Below are positions 8,262 to 15,323 of a stretch of DNA of 64,000 bases, one piece after another. The stretch's first letter is position 1. Every line of letters starts with the position of its first letter. Under the pieces are notes generated by a model, which was not told the origin of the DNA, ran no database searches, and was given only the letters and a program-made list of their open reading frames with translations. The position numbers and the translations under genes were made by a program. The stretch is from Conchiformibius steedae (lineage in GTDB: Bacteria > Pseudomonadota > Gammaproteobacteria > Burkholderiales > Neisseriaceae), in the NCBI RefSeq assembly GCF_014054725.1, contig NZ_CP059563.1, positions 957,749 through 1,021,748 of the forward strand, given 5' to 3'.

Positions 8262-9104
8262 TTAAGGGGCGTGGCTGCTTTTCGGGTTGCGCCAAGGATT
8301 GGGACGGCGCGACGGTGCTTCAGGGAACTGCTGCTGTGCGGCGATGGCGCGGACGTGGCGGATGCGTTCGGCGGTGTCGGGGTGGCTTTGCGCCCATTGC
8401 GGGGTGTGGCTGTGTCCGTGTTCGTGTTCTGCTTGTTCAAATACATGAAACAGGCGCACCGCACCACCCACATTGCCATAGCGCGACTGTACCGCTTGCA
8501 CGGCGGCGGCATCAGCGGCTGCTTCCAAATTGCGACTGTAACGCAGGCTTTCCAAACCAATCAGCAAATCGGCGTTGCCCTGTCCGCCTGTGGCAGCACT
8601 GACAATCAAGGTAAACAACAGACTGCGTGATGCCCCACGCAAAGCATCACGGTGTTTGACGTGAGCGATTTCGTGGGCGAGTACCGCCGCCACACTTTCC
8701 TCATCGGGCAGTTTGTCAAGCAAGCCCTGATACATCACAATGTGTCCGCCAAAGGTAGCAAACGCATTTACCGTGTTTTTATCGCTGCGGTACACGCGCA
8801 CACTGCCTGCGGGCAACTGCATCCGTTGTGCCAAATCGTCTGCTAAATCCTGCAAACCCTTGTCGGGGCGGGTATATTCATCTGCAATGATGTCGCCGAC
8901 AAAACCAAACCACTGCCGTTCACGTTCCAAACTCACCAGCACGGGCGCAACGCGAATCAAGGCTTCCACCAGCAACCACACCCCCACCGCGCTTATCAGC
9001 AGATACACTGCCATTTGGCGCAATTCAATCCAACGGTAACCCGCTGCGGGAATATTGGGATTGCGGCTTTCGTCAAATTTTGGGTCTTGCATTGGCGTGT
9101 GCAT
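8262..9104 (-). CDS. M48-family membrane zinc metalloprotease
   Basis: A 280-residue protein from the ATG at 9104, chosen because AAGG lies just upstream; it overlaps nothing and starts 5 nt after the preceding stop. One membrane segment covers residues ~31-53. The catalytic motif is HEIAH (H144, E145, H148); the third zinc ligand is likely E194 in RNLEAAAD, with D198 at the usual spacing. A His-rich stretch (EQAEHEHGHSHTP) and the M48 motif SHPDTAERI follow. Families of this kind (HtpX, BepA, LoiP, YggG) degrade or remodel envelope proteins. The position between a YbjQ-type membrane protein and a flotillin suggests a local membrane complex (inference). Confidence 0.88.
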   Translation of the reverse strand: MHTPMQDPKFDESRNPNIPAAGYRWIELRQMAVYLLISAVGVWLLVEALIRVAPVLVSLERERQWFGFVGDIIADEYTRPDKGLQDLADDLAQRMQLPAGSVRVYRSDKNTVNAFATFGGHIVMYQGLLDKLPDEESVAAVLAHEIAHVKHRDALRGASRSLLFTLIVSAATGGQGNADLLIGLESLRYSRNLEAAADAAAVQAVQSRYGNVGGAVRLFHVFEQAEHEHGHSHTPQWAQSHPDTAERIRHVRAIAAQQQFPEAPSRRPNPWRNPKSSHAP

Positions 9105-9108
9105 GCTG

Positions 9109-9615
9109 CTACCTTGTTGCAGGCGCACGGCGGATTTTGCCTGCTGTGCCGTAAGCCAACACTTCCACCGTACCCAATGCGCCTTGCTGCTGCGGCTGGT
9201 TGGGACTGCCCAAAGTGGCGGTTTCAAACTTCATGTTTAACACCATTTCCGCGCCGATTTCGTCTGCTTGCGCCTTCATGCGTAAAATCGCTTCGCGGCG
9301 GGCGCGGTCAAGCAAGGTTTCGTAGCTGCGAACATTGCCGCCAAAAATATTGCGAAACCACGCCAGCAAACGGGTGAAGTAGTCGCTGGACACCACCACG
9401 CTGCCCATGACCATTTGCTGTTCAGCAAACGATTTGGGCGGACGTTTTACCGACAGCACCATAATATGCCGTAGCTGTTCTTCACGCGCCAAAATGCTGG
9501 CATAGTGTTTTTTCTCGGCACGGCTGCCGAATACAAAGCCCAACACCAGCAAAACCACGGGCAGCAGGTAGGGAAATAGGGTAATCCCCATTACCCACCA
9601 AGTTTCTTCCGACAT
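9109..9615 (-). CDS. Membrane-anchored YbjQ-type (UPF0145) domain protein
   Basis: A 168-residue protein from the ATG at 9615, preceded by AAGGAGA. A longer in-frame upstream extension lacks an RBS and would run into the previous gene. A single membrane segment (residues ~9-32, ITLFPYLLPVVLLVLGFVFG) is followed by a basic juxtamembrane region and a YbjQ-like domain (ETLLDRARREAILRMKAQADEIGAEMVLNMKFET, then VEVLAYGTA). It is homologous in its C-terminal half to the next upstream gene, so the pair looks like a duplication in which one copy gained a membrane anchor. The biochemical role of YbjQ-family proteins is not settled. Confidence 0.75.
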   Translation of the reverse strand: MSEETWWVMGITLFPYLLPVVLLVLGFVFGSRAEKKHYASILAREEQLRHIMVLSVKRPPKSFAEQQMVMGSVVVSSDYFTRLLAWFRNIFGGNVRSYETLLDRARREAILRMKAQADEIGAEMVLNMKFETATLGSPNQPQQQGALGTVEVLAYGTAGKIRRAPATR

Positions 9616-9625
9616 GGCTGTCTCC

Positions 9626-9940
9626 TTATTCCAACACCACTGCCGTGCCGTAAGCAAAAATCTCTGATGCGCCCGCCGCCACCGACGACGTGGAAAAACG
9701 CACATTAATCACAGCGTTTGCACCAATTTGACGCGCTTGTTCCTGCATTCGTTCCAAAGCCTGTTCGCGCGATTCGTTCAGCAGTTCGGTATAACCTTTC
9801 AGCTCGCCGCCAACCAGATTTTTCAAACCCGCCATCAAATCGCGCCCCGCGTGTTTGGCGCGGACGGTAGAGCCTTGCACCAAACCCAAATGTTTGACGA
9901 TGCGGCGGTCGGGGATGTGTTCCAAATTACTCAGCAACAT
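9626..9940 (-). CDS. YbjQ/UPF0145 family protein
   Basis: This is a full-length 104-residue member of the YbjQ family, often annotated as a heavy-metal-binding domain and forming pentamers in solved structures. Typical motifs are GLVQGSTVRAKHAGRD, a YTELLNESREQALERM helix, IGANAVINVRFSTS and EIFAYGTAV. It is the first gene of the minus-strand operon; the next gene follows after 10 nt. No cysteine is present, so a metal-binding label is not supported by the sequence itself. Confidence 0.85.
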   Translation of the reverse strand: MLLSNLEHIPDRRIVKHLGLVQGSTVRAKHAGRDLMAGLKNLVGGELKGYTELLNESREQALERMQEQARQIGANAVINVRFSTSSVAAGASEIFAYGTAVVLE

Positions 9941-10045
9941 GGCTAAATTCCTATTTAACGGTTAAAAAAGCAGAAACTGCCTTATCTTACACAATGTTGT
10001 CCGCAGGTTCAATTGCCTGCCGCCAAAAGCACGGCGGCTGCGGCA

Positions 10046-10272
10046 TTTTCAGGCAACCTGACGGTACACGACAAAAAATGTTTGGGCTGTCCGAACATTA
10101 CCCCCTCCCCCGTGGAAGCGGGGGAGGGTCGGGGTGGGGTGGATAAATTTTAAGCAATATATTGTTTATCCAACATCTTTCCCCCACCCTAGCCCTCCCC
10201 CGTAGAAACGGGTGAGGGAACGGTGTTTCAGCAAGAAAAAATTTGTCGTGTACTTGTCAGGTTGCCTGAAAA
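10046..10272. mobile_element. 227-bp nested-palindrome (MITE-like) element
   Basis: The outer ends are ~30-bp near-perfect inverted repeats (left TTTTCAGGCAACCTGACGG..., right ...TTGTCAGGTTGCCTGAAAA) with one short indel. Inside are two further inverted copies of a C/G-rich block (10101-10140 against 10180-10219, CCCTCCCCCGT type). The centre carries GGATAAA/TTTATCC. The left C/G-rich block is itself a hairpin. Each end contains an uptake-like word AGGTTGCCTGAA. No reading frame is carried. It fills most of the gap (9941-10325) between the flotillin operon and pseB, whose promoter begins in or next to its right end. Confidence 0.7.
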
Positions 10273-10287
10273 GCAGGCTGTTATAAT
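10262..10287 (+). promoter_or_regulatory. Probable promoter of the pse operon
   Basis: A perfect TATAAT (10282-10287) lies 38 bp before the pseB ATG. The best -35 match, TTGCCT (10262-10267), lies in the right terminal repeat of the palindromic element but leaves only a 14-nt spacer, shorter than usual. The -10 is convincing; the -35 is not. Confidence 0.45.
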
Positions 10288-10325
10288 TGCGCCTTATTTT
10301 ATTTTCAGCAAAACGGCAGACAGCA

Positions 10326-11324
10326 ATGCTTTCCCAACAAACCATTCTGATTACGGGTGGCACAGGTTCATTTGGCAACACCTTTGTCCCCATGACTTTA
10401 GCGCGTTACAATCCCAAAAAAATCATTATCTTTTCCCGCGACGAAATGAAACAGTGGGAAATGGCGAAAAAATTTCAGGGCGACAAGCGCGTACGTTTTT
10501 TTATCGGCGATGTGCGCGACCGCGAGCGTTTGTACCGCGCCTTGGACGGTGTGGATTATGTTGTCCACGCTGCCGCCACCAAAATCGTCCCCACCGCCGA
10601 ATACAATCCCTTTGAATGCGTGAAAACCAATATCAACGGCGCCATGAACCTGATTGATGCCTGTATCGACAAAGGCGTAAAACGGGTGGTTGCCCTTTCT
10701 ACCGACAAAGCCAGCAGCCCCGTAAATTTATACGGCGCAACCAAATTGGCTTCCGACAAGCTGTTTGTAGCGGGCAATGCCTATGCGGGCGAACACGGTT
10801 GCCGTTTTGCGGTGGTGCGTTACGGCAATGTGATGGGTTCGCGCGGTTCGGTGATTCCGTTTTTCTTAAGCGTGCGCGACACGGGCGTGCTGCCGATTAC
10901 CGACCCGCGCATGACGCGCTTTATGATTTCTTTGGAGCAAGGTGTGGAGCTGGTGTGGCACGCCTTTGACGATATGGTGGGCGGCGAAGTGTATGTGAAA
11001 AAAATCCCGTCCATGACCATCGGCGATTTGGCGGCGGCGGTTGCGCCTGAATGCCGTCAGGAAACCGTAGGCATCCGCCCCGGTGAAAAACTGCACGAGC
11101 AGATGATTAGCGCGGAAGATGCCTACTACACCTATGAATACCCTGAACACTTTAAAATCCTGCCTGCGATTAACGGCTGGAGCGATTCGCCCGAACGCAT
11201 TAAAGACGGTAAAAAAGTGCCAGAAGGTTTTGTGTACGCCAGCGACAACAACCGCGAATGGATGTCGCAAGACCAATTGCGGACGTGGATTGCTGCCAAT
11301 CAGCATAAAATCGGCAATATTTGA
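10326..11324 (+). CDS. pseB: UDP-GlcNAc 4,6-dehydratase (inverting) PseB
   Basis: A 332-residue cytoplasmic SDR enzyme that performs the first step of pseudaminic acid synthesis, converting UDP-GlcNAc to the 4-keto-6-deoxy-L-arabino sugar. The N-terminal nucleotide-binding motif is ITGGTGSFG. The SDR Tyr/Lys pair lies in LYGATK, preceded by STDKAS. The start is the ATG at 10326; the in-frame TTG 13 codons earlier overlaps the promoter and is unlikely. The rest of the pathway follows on the same strand. PseB is separated from pseC by two membrane-protein genes. Confidence 0.93.
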   Translation: MLSQQTILITGGTGSFGNTFVPMTLARYNPKKIIIFSRDEMKQWEMAKKFQGDKRVRFFIGDVRDRERLYRALDGVDYVVHAAATKIVPTAEYNPFECVKTNINGAMNLIDACIDKGVKRVVALSTDKASSPVNLYGATKLASDKLFVAGNAYAGEHGCRFAVVRYGNVMGSRGSVIPFFLSVRDTGVLPITDPRMTRFMISLEQGVELVWHAFDDMVGGEVYVKKIPSMTIGDLAAAVAPECRQETVGIRPGEKLHEQMISAEDAYYTYEYPEHFKILPAINGWSDSPERIKDGKKVPEGFVYASDNNREWMSQDQLRTWIAANQHKIGNI

Positions 11325-11325
11325 T

Positions 11326-11340
11326 TTCAGGCTGCCTGAA
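11326..11340. repeat. DNA uptake-like word pair after pseB
   Basis: TTCAGGCTGCCTGAA begins 1 bp after the pseB stop. It contains AGGCTGCCTGAA and is nearly palindromic. It is in the family's typical intergenic position. Confidence 0.6.
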
Positions 11341-11366
11341 AACCCAGCTTTTAGGTAGAAAGCGCT

Positions 11367-12164
11367 ATGACCCGTTATCACGCCAAACTGCCTGAATTTG
11401 TTCCCATGTTTTCCCTGCTGATGCGAACCTTGTTTACCACAGCAGGCGTCTATTTGCTGGGGTATTTTCTGTGGCTGGGTTGGCAAGATGAAATGCAGTT
11501 TGGTGTCTTGTTTACGGTGTTTGCCATACCTGCGGCAGCGTATTTGTTTTGGAGCGGACGGCGGCTGTGGCAGGCATGGTGCAACCGCCGTTTGCGCCGC
11601 GAAGCAGAGTTAGCCGTATTGTCGCAACCCATTCCACCGCGCCAGCCGCCGCAAGGCAAGGCAGTGTGGGCGTTGCCGTCTGATTTACATTGGCAAATTT
11701 TGCGTTTTGTGGCATTGGCTGTGGGATTATTTTGGGCTTGCCGATGGGCGTATTCGATGTTGCTGGAAAACAAGGATTTTGTGGCTGCACTTGTGCTGCT
11801 GCATATAGTTGTATTTTCATTAGAGTTTTTGAGATGGGTGCTGGATGTGTCCTTGCCGATACAGCGTTTGGTTTACGACCCCACCACCGATGAATTGACT
11901 TTATCGGTGTTCCGTTTTCGTGATTGCCGTTGGCAGGAGTTGCAACGGCACAATGCCAGCGATTTTATCGGCATTGCCTGTGTGGAATACGAAAGTGAAG
12001 GCAAAGATATTCGCCATCATCAAGTCCGTTTGGTTGCCCGTTCAGGCAGCACCGATTGGGTGGTGGGGCGCGTGGGCAATCTGTTTAGCGACCACTATTT
12101 TGTTTGGCAACGCGCCGAAAAAATGGCAACTGCCACAGGCTTGCCTTTGCTTCAAGAAGCGTGA
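11367..12164 (+). CDS. Hypothetical membrane protein, paralogue A in pse operon
   Basis: A 265-residue protein starting MTRYHAKLPEF. Four hydrophobic segments are visible (about 11-33, 42-61, 105-125 and 135-157). A soluble C-terminal ~100 residues begins IQRLVYDPTTDELTLSV and ends ATGLPLLQEA. The next gene has the same opening (YHRKLPE), the same layout and the same closing (HTGLPVLQQ), so they are tandem paralogues. The C-terminal part looks like a small beta-rich domain of the PH-like kind seen in bacterial membrane proteins, but this is only an impression. No known pse function matches; the role in the operon is unknown. Confidence 0.7.
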   Translation: MTRYHAKLPEFVPMFSLLMRTLFTTAGVYLLGYFLWLGWQDEMQFGVLFTVFAIPAAAYLFWSGRRLWQAWCNRRLRREAELAVLSQPIPPRQPPQGKAVWALPSDLHWQILRFVALAVGLFWACRWAYSMLLENKDFVAALVLLHIVVFSLEFLRWVLDVSLPIQRLVYDPTTDELTLSVFRFRDCRWQELQRHNASDFIGIACVEYESEGKDIRHHQVRLVARSGSTDWVVGRVGNLFSDHYFVWQRAEKMATATGLPLLQEA

Positions 12165-12187
12165 ACTTTTCCCTAAAGGAGTGCATT

Positions 12188-12976
12188 ATGAATTCCGTAT
12201 CGGTTTATCACCGTAAGCTGCCTGAAACGGCTTCCGTGCCGTTTATCGCCTTATATGGTATTTGGGCGATGTTTGTTTTGCTGTTGGCAATCGGTCTTTT
12301 TGTGCTGATTGGACAAAATTATGCCAGCTTAATGGCGGATTTTTGGCAACAAAAGGGCTGGTTATTGATTGGCTTGCCGAGTGTGTTTGCCGTTTACGCG
12401 CTGTGGGTTGTCCGCAAACTGTACCGTTTTATGCGAAACAGGCAAAATATTCCGCTGATTTTGCAGGAAATAGCAATGATGCCTATCCCGCCGCGCAGCT
12501 TGCAACGTGCATCTTTTATATGGAAACCGTGGTCGGTGCGTTTGTATGTGTATCAATTGGGGGAGTGGTTGCGTTGTTGGCAGAAAAAACCGTTATTTGT
12601 CGGGGCAGTATGGTTATTGGCGGGTGCGGCGGTTTATTTGATGGATTATGTTTGGATTTTCCTGCCTATATTGATTGGGCTGGCTTGTGGTGCGCAAAAT
12701 TGGGCGTTGCCGTGCATAGATTATCAATCCGATAGTGATGTTTTGACCATCACACACCTATCTGGTCAAAATCAATATAATTTGCGCAATTTTGTCGGGA
12801 TTTGCACGGTTTGGCAGTCGGAAACCACGCAATATCAAATCCAATTAATTGATAAGAAAAAACAAAGTGTTATTTTGTTTGCAAGTGTTAATCATTTGGA
12901 AAGCATTGCCCAAACCATCAGCCACCATACGGGTCTGCCCGTGCTGCAACAAAATATTTTGAAAGTAACATCATGA
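12188..12976 (+). CDS. Hypothetical membrane protein, paralogue B in pse operon
   Basis: A 262-residue protein from the ATG at 12188 with AAAGGAG upstream; the longer open frame before it overlaps paralogue A and lacks support. The opening (SVYHRKLPETASV), pairs of membrane helices (about 17-38, 51-70 and 135-175) and a C-terminal cytosolic domain (IDYQSDSDVLTITHLSG ... HHTGLPVLQQ) parallel the preceding gene. The stop overlaps the pseC start by 4 nt (ATGA), so translation of pseC is probably coupled to it. It is more AT-rich at its 3' end than its neighbours. Function unknown. Confidence 0.7.
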   Translation: MNSVSVYHRKLPETASVPFIALYGIWAMFVLLLAIGLFVLIGQNYASLMADFWQQKGWLLIGLPSVFAVYALWVVRKLYRFMRNRQNIPLILQEIAMMPIPPRSLQRASFIWKPWSVRLYVYQLGEWLRCWQKKPLFVGAVWLLAGAAVYLMDYVWIFLPILIGLACGAQNWALPCIDYQSDSDVLTITHLSGQNQYNLRNFVGICTVWQSETTQYQIQLIDKKKQSVILFASVNHLESIAQTISHHTGLPVLQQNILKVTS

Positions 12977-14136
12977 TTCCCTACGGAAAACAAACCATTT
13001 CCCCCGCCGATATTGCTGCCGTTACCGAAGTGCTGCAATCCGATTTTTTAACCCAAGGCAATAAAGTACCCGAATTTGAGCGCGTGTTGGCGGATTACTG
13101 CGGCACGGCGCACGCTGTGGCGGTAAACAGTGCCACTTCCGCGCTGCATTTGGCGTGTTTGGCATTGGGTTTGGGGCAGGGCGATGTGTTGTGGACCTCG
13201 CCGATTACCTTTACCGCTTCTGCCAACTGCGCCCTATATTGCGGTGCAGAAGTGGATTTTGTCGATATTGACCCGCGCACGTTAAACCTGTCTGTAACGG
13301 CGTTGGCGGAAAAACTGGAACAGGCGCAACAGCAGGGGCGTTTGCCAAAAATTGTGGTGGCGGTGCATTTGTGCGGCGAACCCTGCGATATGGCGGCGAT
13401 TGGCGAATTGGCGCAGCGTTACGGTTTCGCCGTGATTGAAGATGCTTCGCACGCGGTGGGCGCAAGTTACCGCGATGGCAAAGTCGGTAACTGCGCGTAC
13501 AGCGATATTACCGTATTCAGTTTTCATCCCGTTAAAATCATTACCACGGCTGAAGGCGGCATGGCACTGACTAACCGCCCCGAATTGGCACAGAAAATGA
13601 ATTTGTTACGCAGCCACGGCATCACCCGCAATGCCGATGAAATGGACGGCGACAGCGATGGCGCGTGGTATTACCAGCAGATTGATTTGGGTTTTAACTA
13701 CCGCATGACCGAGCTGCAAGCAGCATTGGGCATCAGCCAAATGCAGCGTTTGGACGAATTTGTCGCCCGCCGCCATCAGTTGGCGCAACGTTATGATGCG
13801 CTGCTGGCGGATTTGCCTGTGGAATTGCCCTTCCGCAACCCCGATAATTATTCTGCTTTGCACCTTTACCCCGTGCGCGTGTTGCCCGAAAGCGGTAAAA
13901 CCCGCAAACAGGTATTTGATTATCTGCGTGAAAACGGTATTGGTGTGAACGTGCATTATATTCCCGTTCCCAGCCAGCCCTATTACCGCCAACGCTTTGG
14001 TTTTCAGGCAGGCGCGTTTCCCCATGCCGAAGCCTATTACGCGCAAGCCATGAGTTTGCCGATGTATTTTGATTTAAGCGAAGCGCAACAGGATAGGGTG
14101 GTACAGGTATTGCGTGAGGCCTTGCACACTGCCTGA
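12973..14136 (+). CDS. pseC: UDP-4-amino-4,6-dideoxy-L-AltNAc transaminase PseC
   Basis: A 387-residue PLP-dependent DegT/DnrJ/EryC1 aminotransferase that aminates the PseB product at C4 using glutamate. The Schiff-base lysine is K188 in SFHPVKIITTAEGG; cofactor-binding residues lie in NSATSALHLA (52-61) and VIEDASHAVGA. Length and motifs match characterised PseC. The start overlaps the upstream gene stop by 4 nt. A short partial uptake word (GCCTGAAAA) follows the stop. Confidence 0.92.
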   Translation: MIPYGKQTISPADIAAVTEVLQSDFLTQGNKVPEFERVLADYCGTAHAVAVNSATSALHLACLALGLGQGDVLWTSPITFTASANCALYCGAEVDFVDIDPRTLNLSVTALAEKLEQAQQQGRLPKIVVAVHLCGEPCDMAAIGELAQRYGFAVIEDASHAVGASYRDGKVGNCAYSDITVFSFHPVKIITTAEGGMALTNRPELAQKMNLLRSHGITRNADEMDGDSDGAWYYQQIDLGFNYRMTELQAALGISQMQRLDEFVARRHQLAQRYDALLADLPVELPFRNPDNYSALHLYPVRVLPESGKTRKQVFDYLRENGIGVNVHYIPVPSQPYYRQRFGFQAGAFPHAEAYYAQAMSLPMYFDLSEAQQDRVVQVLREALHTA

Positions 14137-14157
14137 AAACCCGTTTGAAAGCCAAGC

Positions 14158-14637
14158 ATGTCTGATTTTCTGCCCGAAAAAGCCTCTTATCAAAAACGCA
14201 GTTCAAGTTTTGTGCCGATTATCTTGTGTCTCTGTTTGGGTGTGGCGGTGCTGGTGCAATACGCTTGGCGTAGTTATCGTGCGCCTGTGCCGTCTGCATC
14301 CATCCATACGTCTCAAACTGCCGATGCGCCATTTGCCGAATTATTGGCAAAGGCGGAACAGGGCGATGTGGAAGCGCAATATCAGGTGGGACGTTTTTAT
14401 ATGCACCGCAATGATTGGGCGGCTGCCGTGCCGTGGTATGAACGCGCCGCTGCACAAGGTTATGCCAAGGCGCAAAACAATGCGGGCGTAGCGTATATGG
14501 AAGGGCGCGGCGTGGCAGCGGATTACAATAAAGGTTGCGATTATTTAACCGCAGCACATGCGCAGTTGCAAACCGAACACAGCACGGAAAATGTGCGCAT
14601 GTGTCGTGAAATGTTACAAAAAATTAAGGGAAATTGA
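14158..14637 (+). CDS. SEL1-repeat membrane-anchored protein in pse operon
   Basis: A 159-residue protein with one N-terminal membrane segment (about residues 19-37, FVPIILCLCLGVAVLVQYAW) preceded by a short basic tail. SEL1/TPR-like repeats follow: AEQGDVEAQYQVGRFYMHRNDWAAA (~66-90) and AAAQGYAKAQNNAGVAYMEGRGVAADY (~97-123). SEL1 repeats mediate protein-protein contacts. Its stop overlaps the pseF start (TGATG), so it is embedded in the operon. It is not a known part of pseudaminic acid synthesis; a scaffold role is conjecture. Confidence 0.8.
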   Translation: MSDFLPEKASYQKRSSSFVPIILCLCLGVAVLVQYAWRSYRAPVPSASIHTSQTADAPFAELLAKAEQGDVEAQYQVGRFYMHRNDWAAAVPWYERAAAQGYAKAQNNAGVAYMEGRGVAADYNKGCDYLTAAHAQLQTEHSTENVRMCREMLQKIKGN

Positions 14638-15323
14638 TGGCATTATGTGTGATTCCTGCGCGTGGCGGCAGCAAACGCATTGCGCGTAAAAATATCCGCC
14701 TGTTTGCAGGCAAACCGATGTTGGCGCACAGTATTGAAGCGGCGCGGGCAAGCGATTGTTTTGAAAAAATTGTGGTTTCGACCGATGATGCGGAAATTGC
14801 AGCAGTGGCGCGGGATTACGGCGCAGACGTGCCGTTTATGCGTCCGCCTGAATTGGCAGACGATTTTGCTACTACGGTGGCGGTTATCAGCCATGCGGTG
14901 CAAGCATTGGCGTGTGCGGATAGCGATGCGGTATGTTGTTTGTATGCGACTGCACCCTTTGTCCGCGCAGATGATTTGCGCCGTGGTGCAACCGTATTGC
15001 GTGAAAGCGGCGCGGATTATGCGGTTAGCGTAACGACTTTTCCGTTTCCCATTCAACGCGCTTTGCGTTGCGCAAACGGCGTATTGAGCATGTTTCAGCC
15101 TGAAAATGTGGCGGTGCGTTCGCAGGATTTGGCGGAAGCATGGCACGATGCAGGGCAGTTTTATTGGGGTAAGGCAGTGGCATGGCGGGTGCAAAAACCT
15201 GTGTTTACCGCTGATGCTCGCGCCGTGCCTTTACCGCGCCACCGTGTGCAGGATATTGATACCGAAGAAGATTGGCAGCGGGCGGAAGTGTTGTGGCAAG
15301 TGTTGAAAGAGACGGAAAAATGA
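14637..15323 (+). CDS. pseF: Pseudaminic acid cytidylyltransferase PseF
   Basis: A 228-residue enzyme that activates pseudaminic acid with CTP to CMP-Pse, the donor for glycosyltransferases. The CMP-sugar synthetase signature IPARGGSKRIARKNIR is at residues 5-20, followed by STDDAEIAAVARDYGADVPF and the substrate region. The ATG at 14637 is used instead of an in-frame TTG one codon earlier. The start overlaps the upstream stop, and its own stop overlaps the next start (ATGA), so these genes are translationally coupled. Confidence 0.93.
   Translation: MALCVIPARGGSKRIARKNIRLFAGKPMLAHSIEAARASDCFEKIVVSTDDAEIAAVARDYGADVPFMRPPELADDFATTVAVISHAVQALACADSDAVCCLYATAPFVRADDLRRGATVLRESGADYAVSVTTFPFPIQRALRCANGVLSMFQPENVAVRSQDLAEAWHDAGQFYWGKAVAWRVQKPVFTADARAVPLPRHRVQDIDTEEDWQRAEVLWQVLKETEK

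Noticed and set aside
10101..10219. CRISPR-like repeat array before pseB
   Set aside because: The repeated blocks are inverted, not direct, and only two copies exist; they belong to a nested palindrome.
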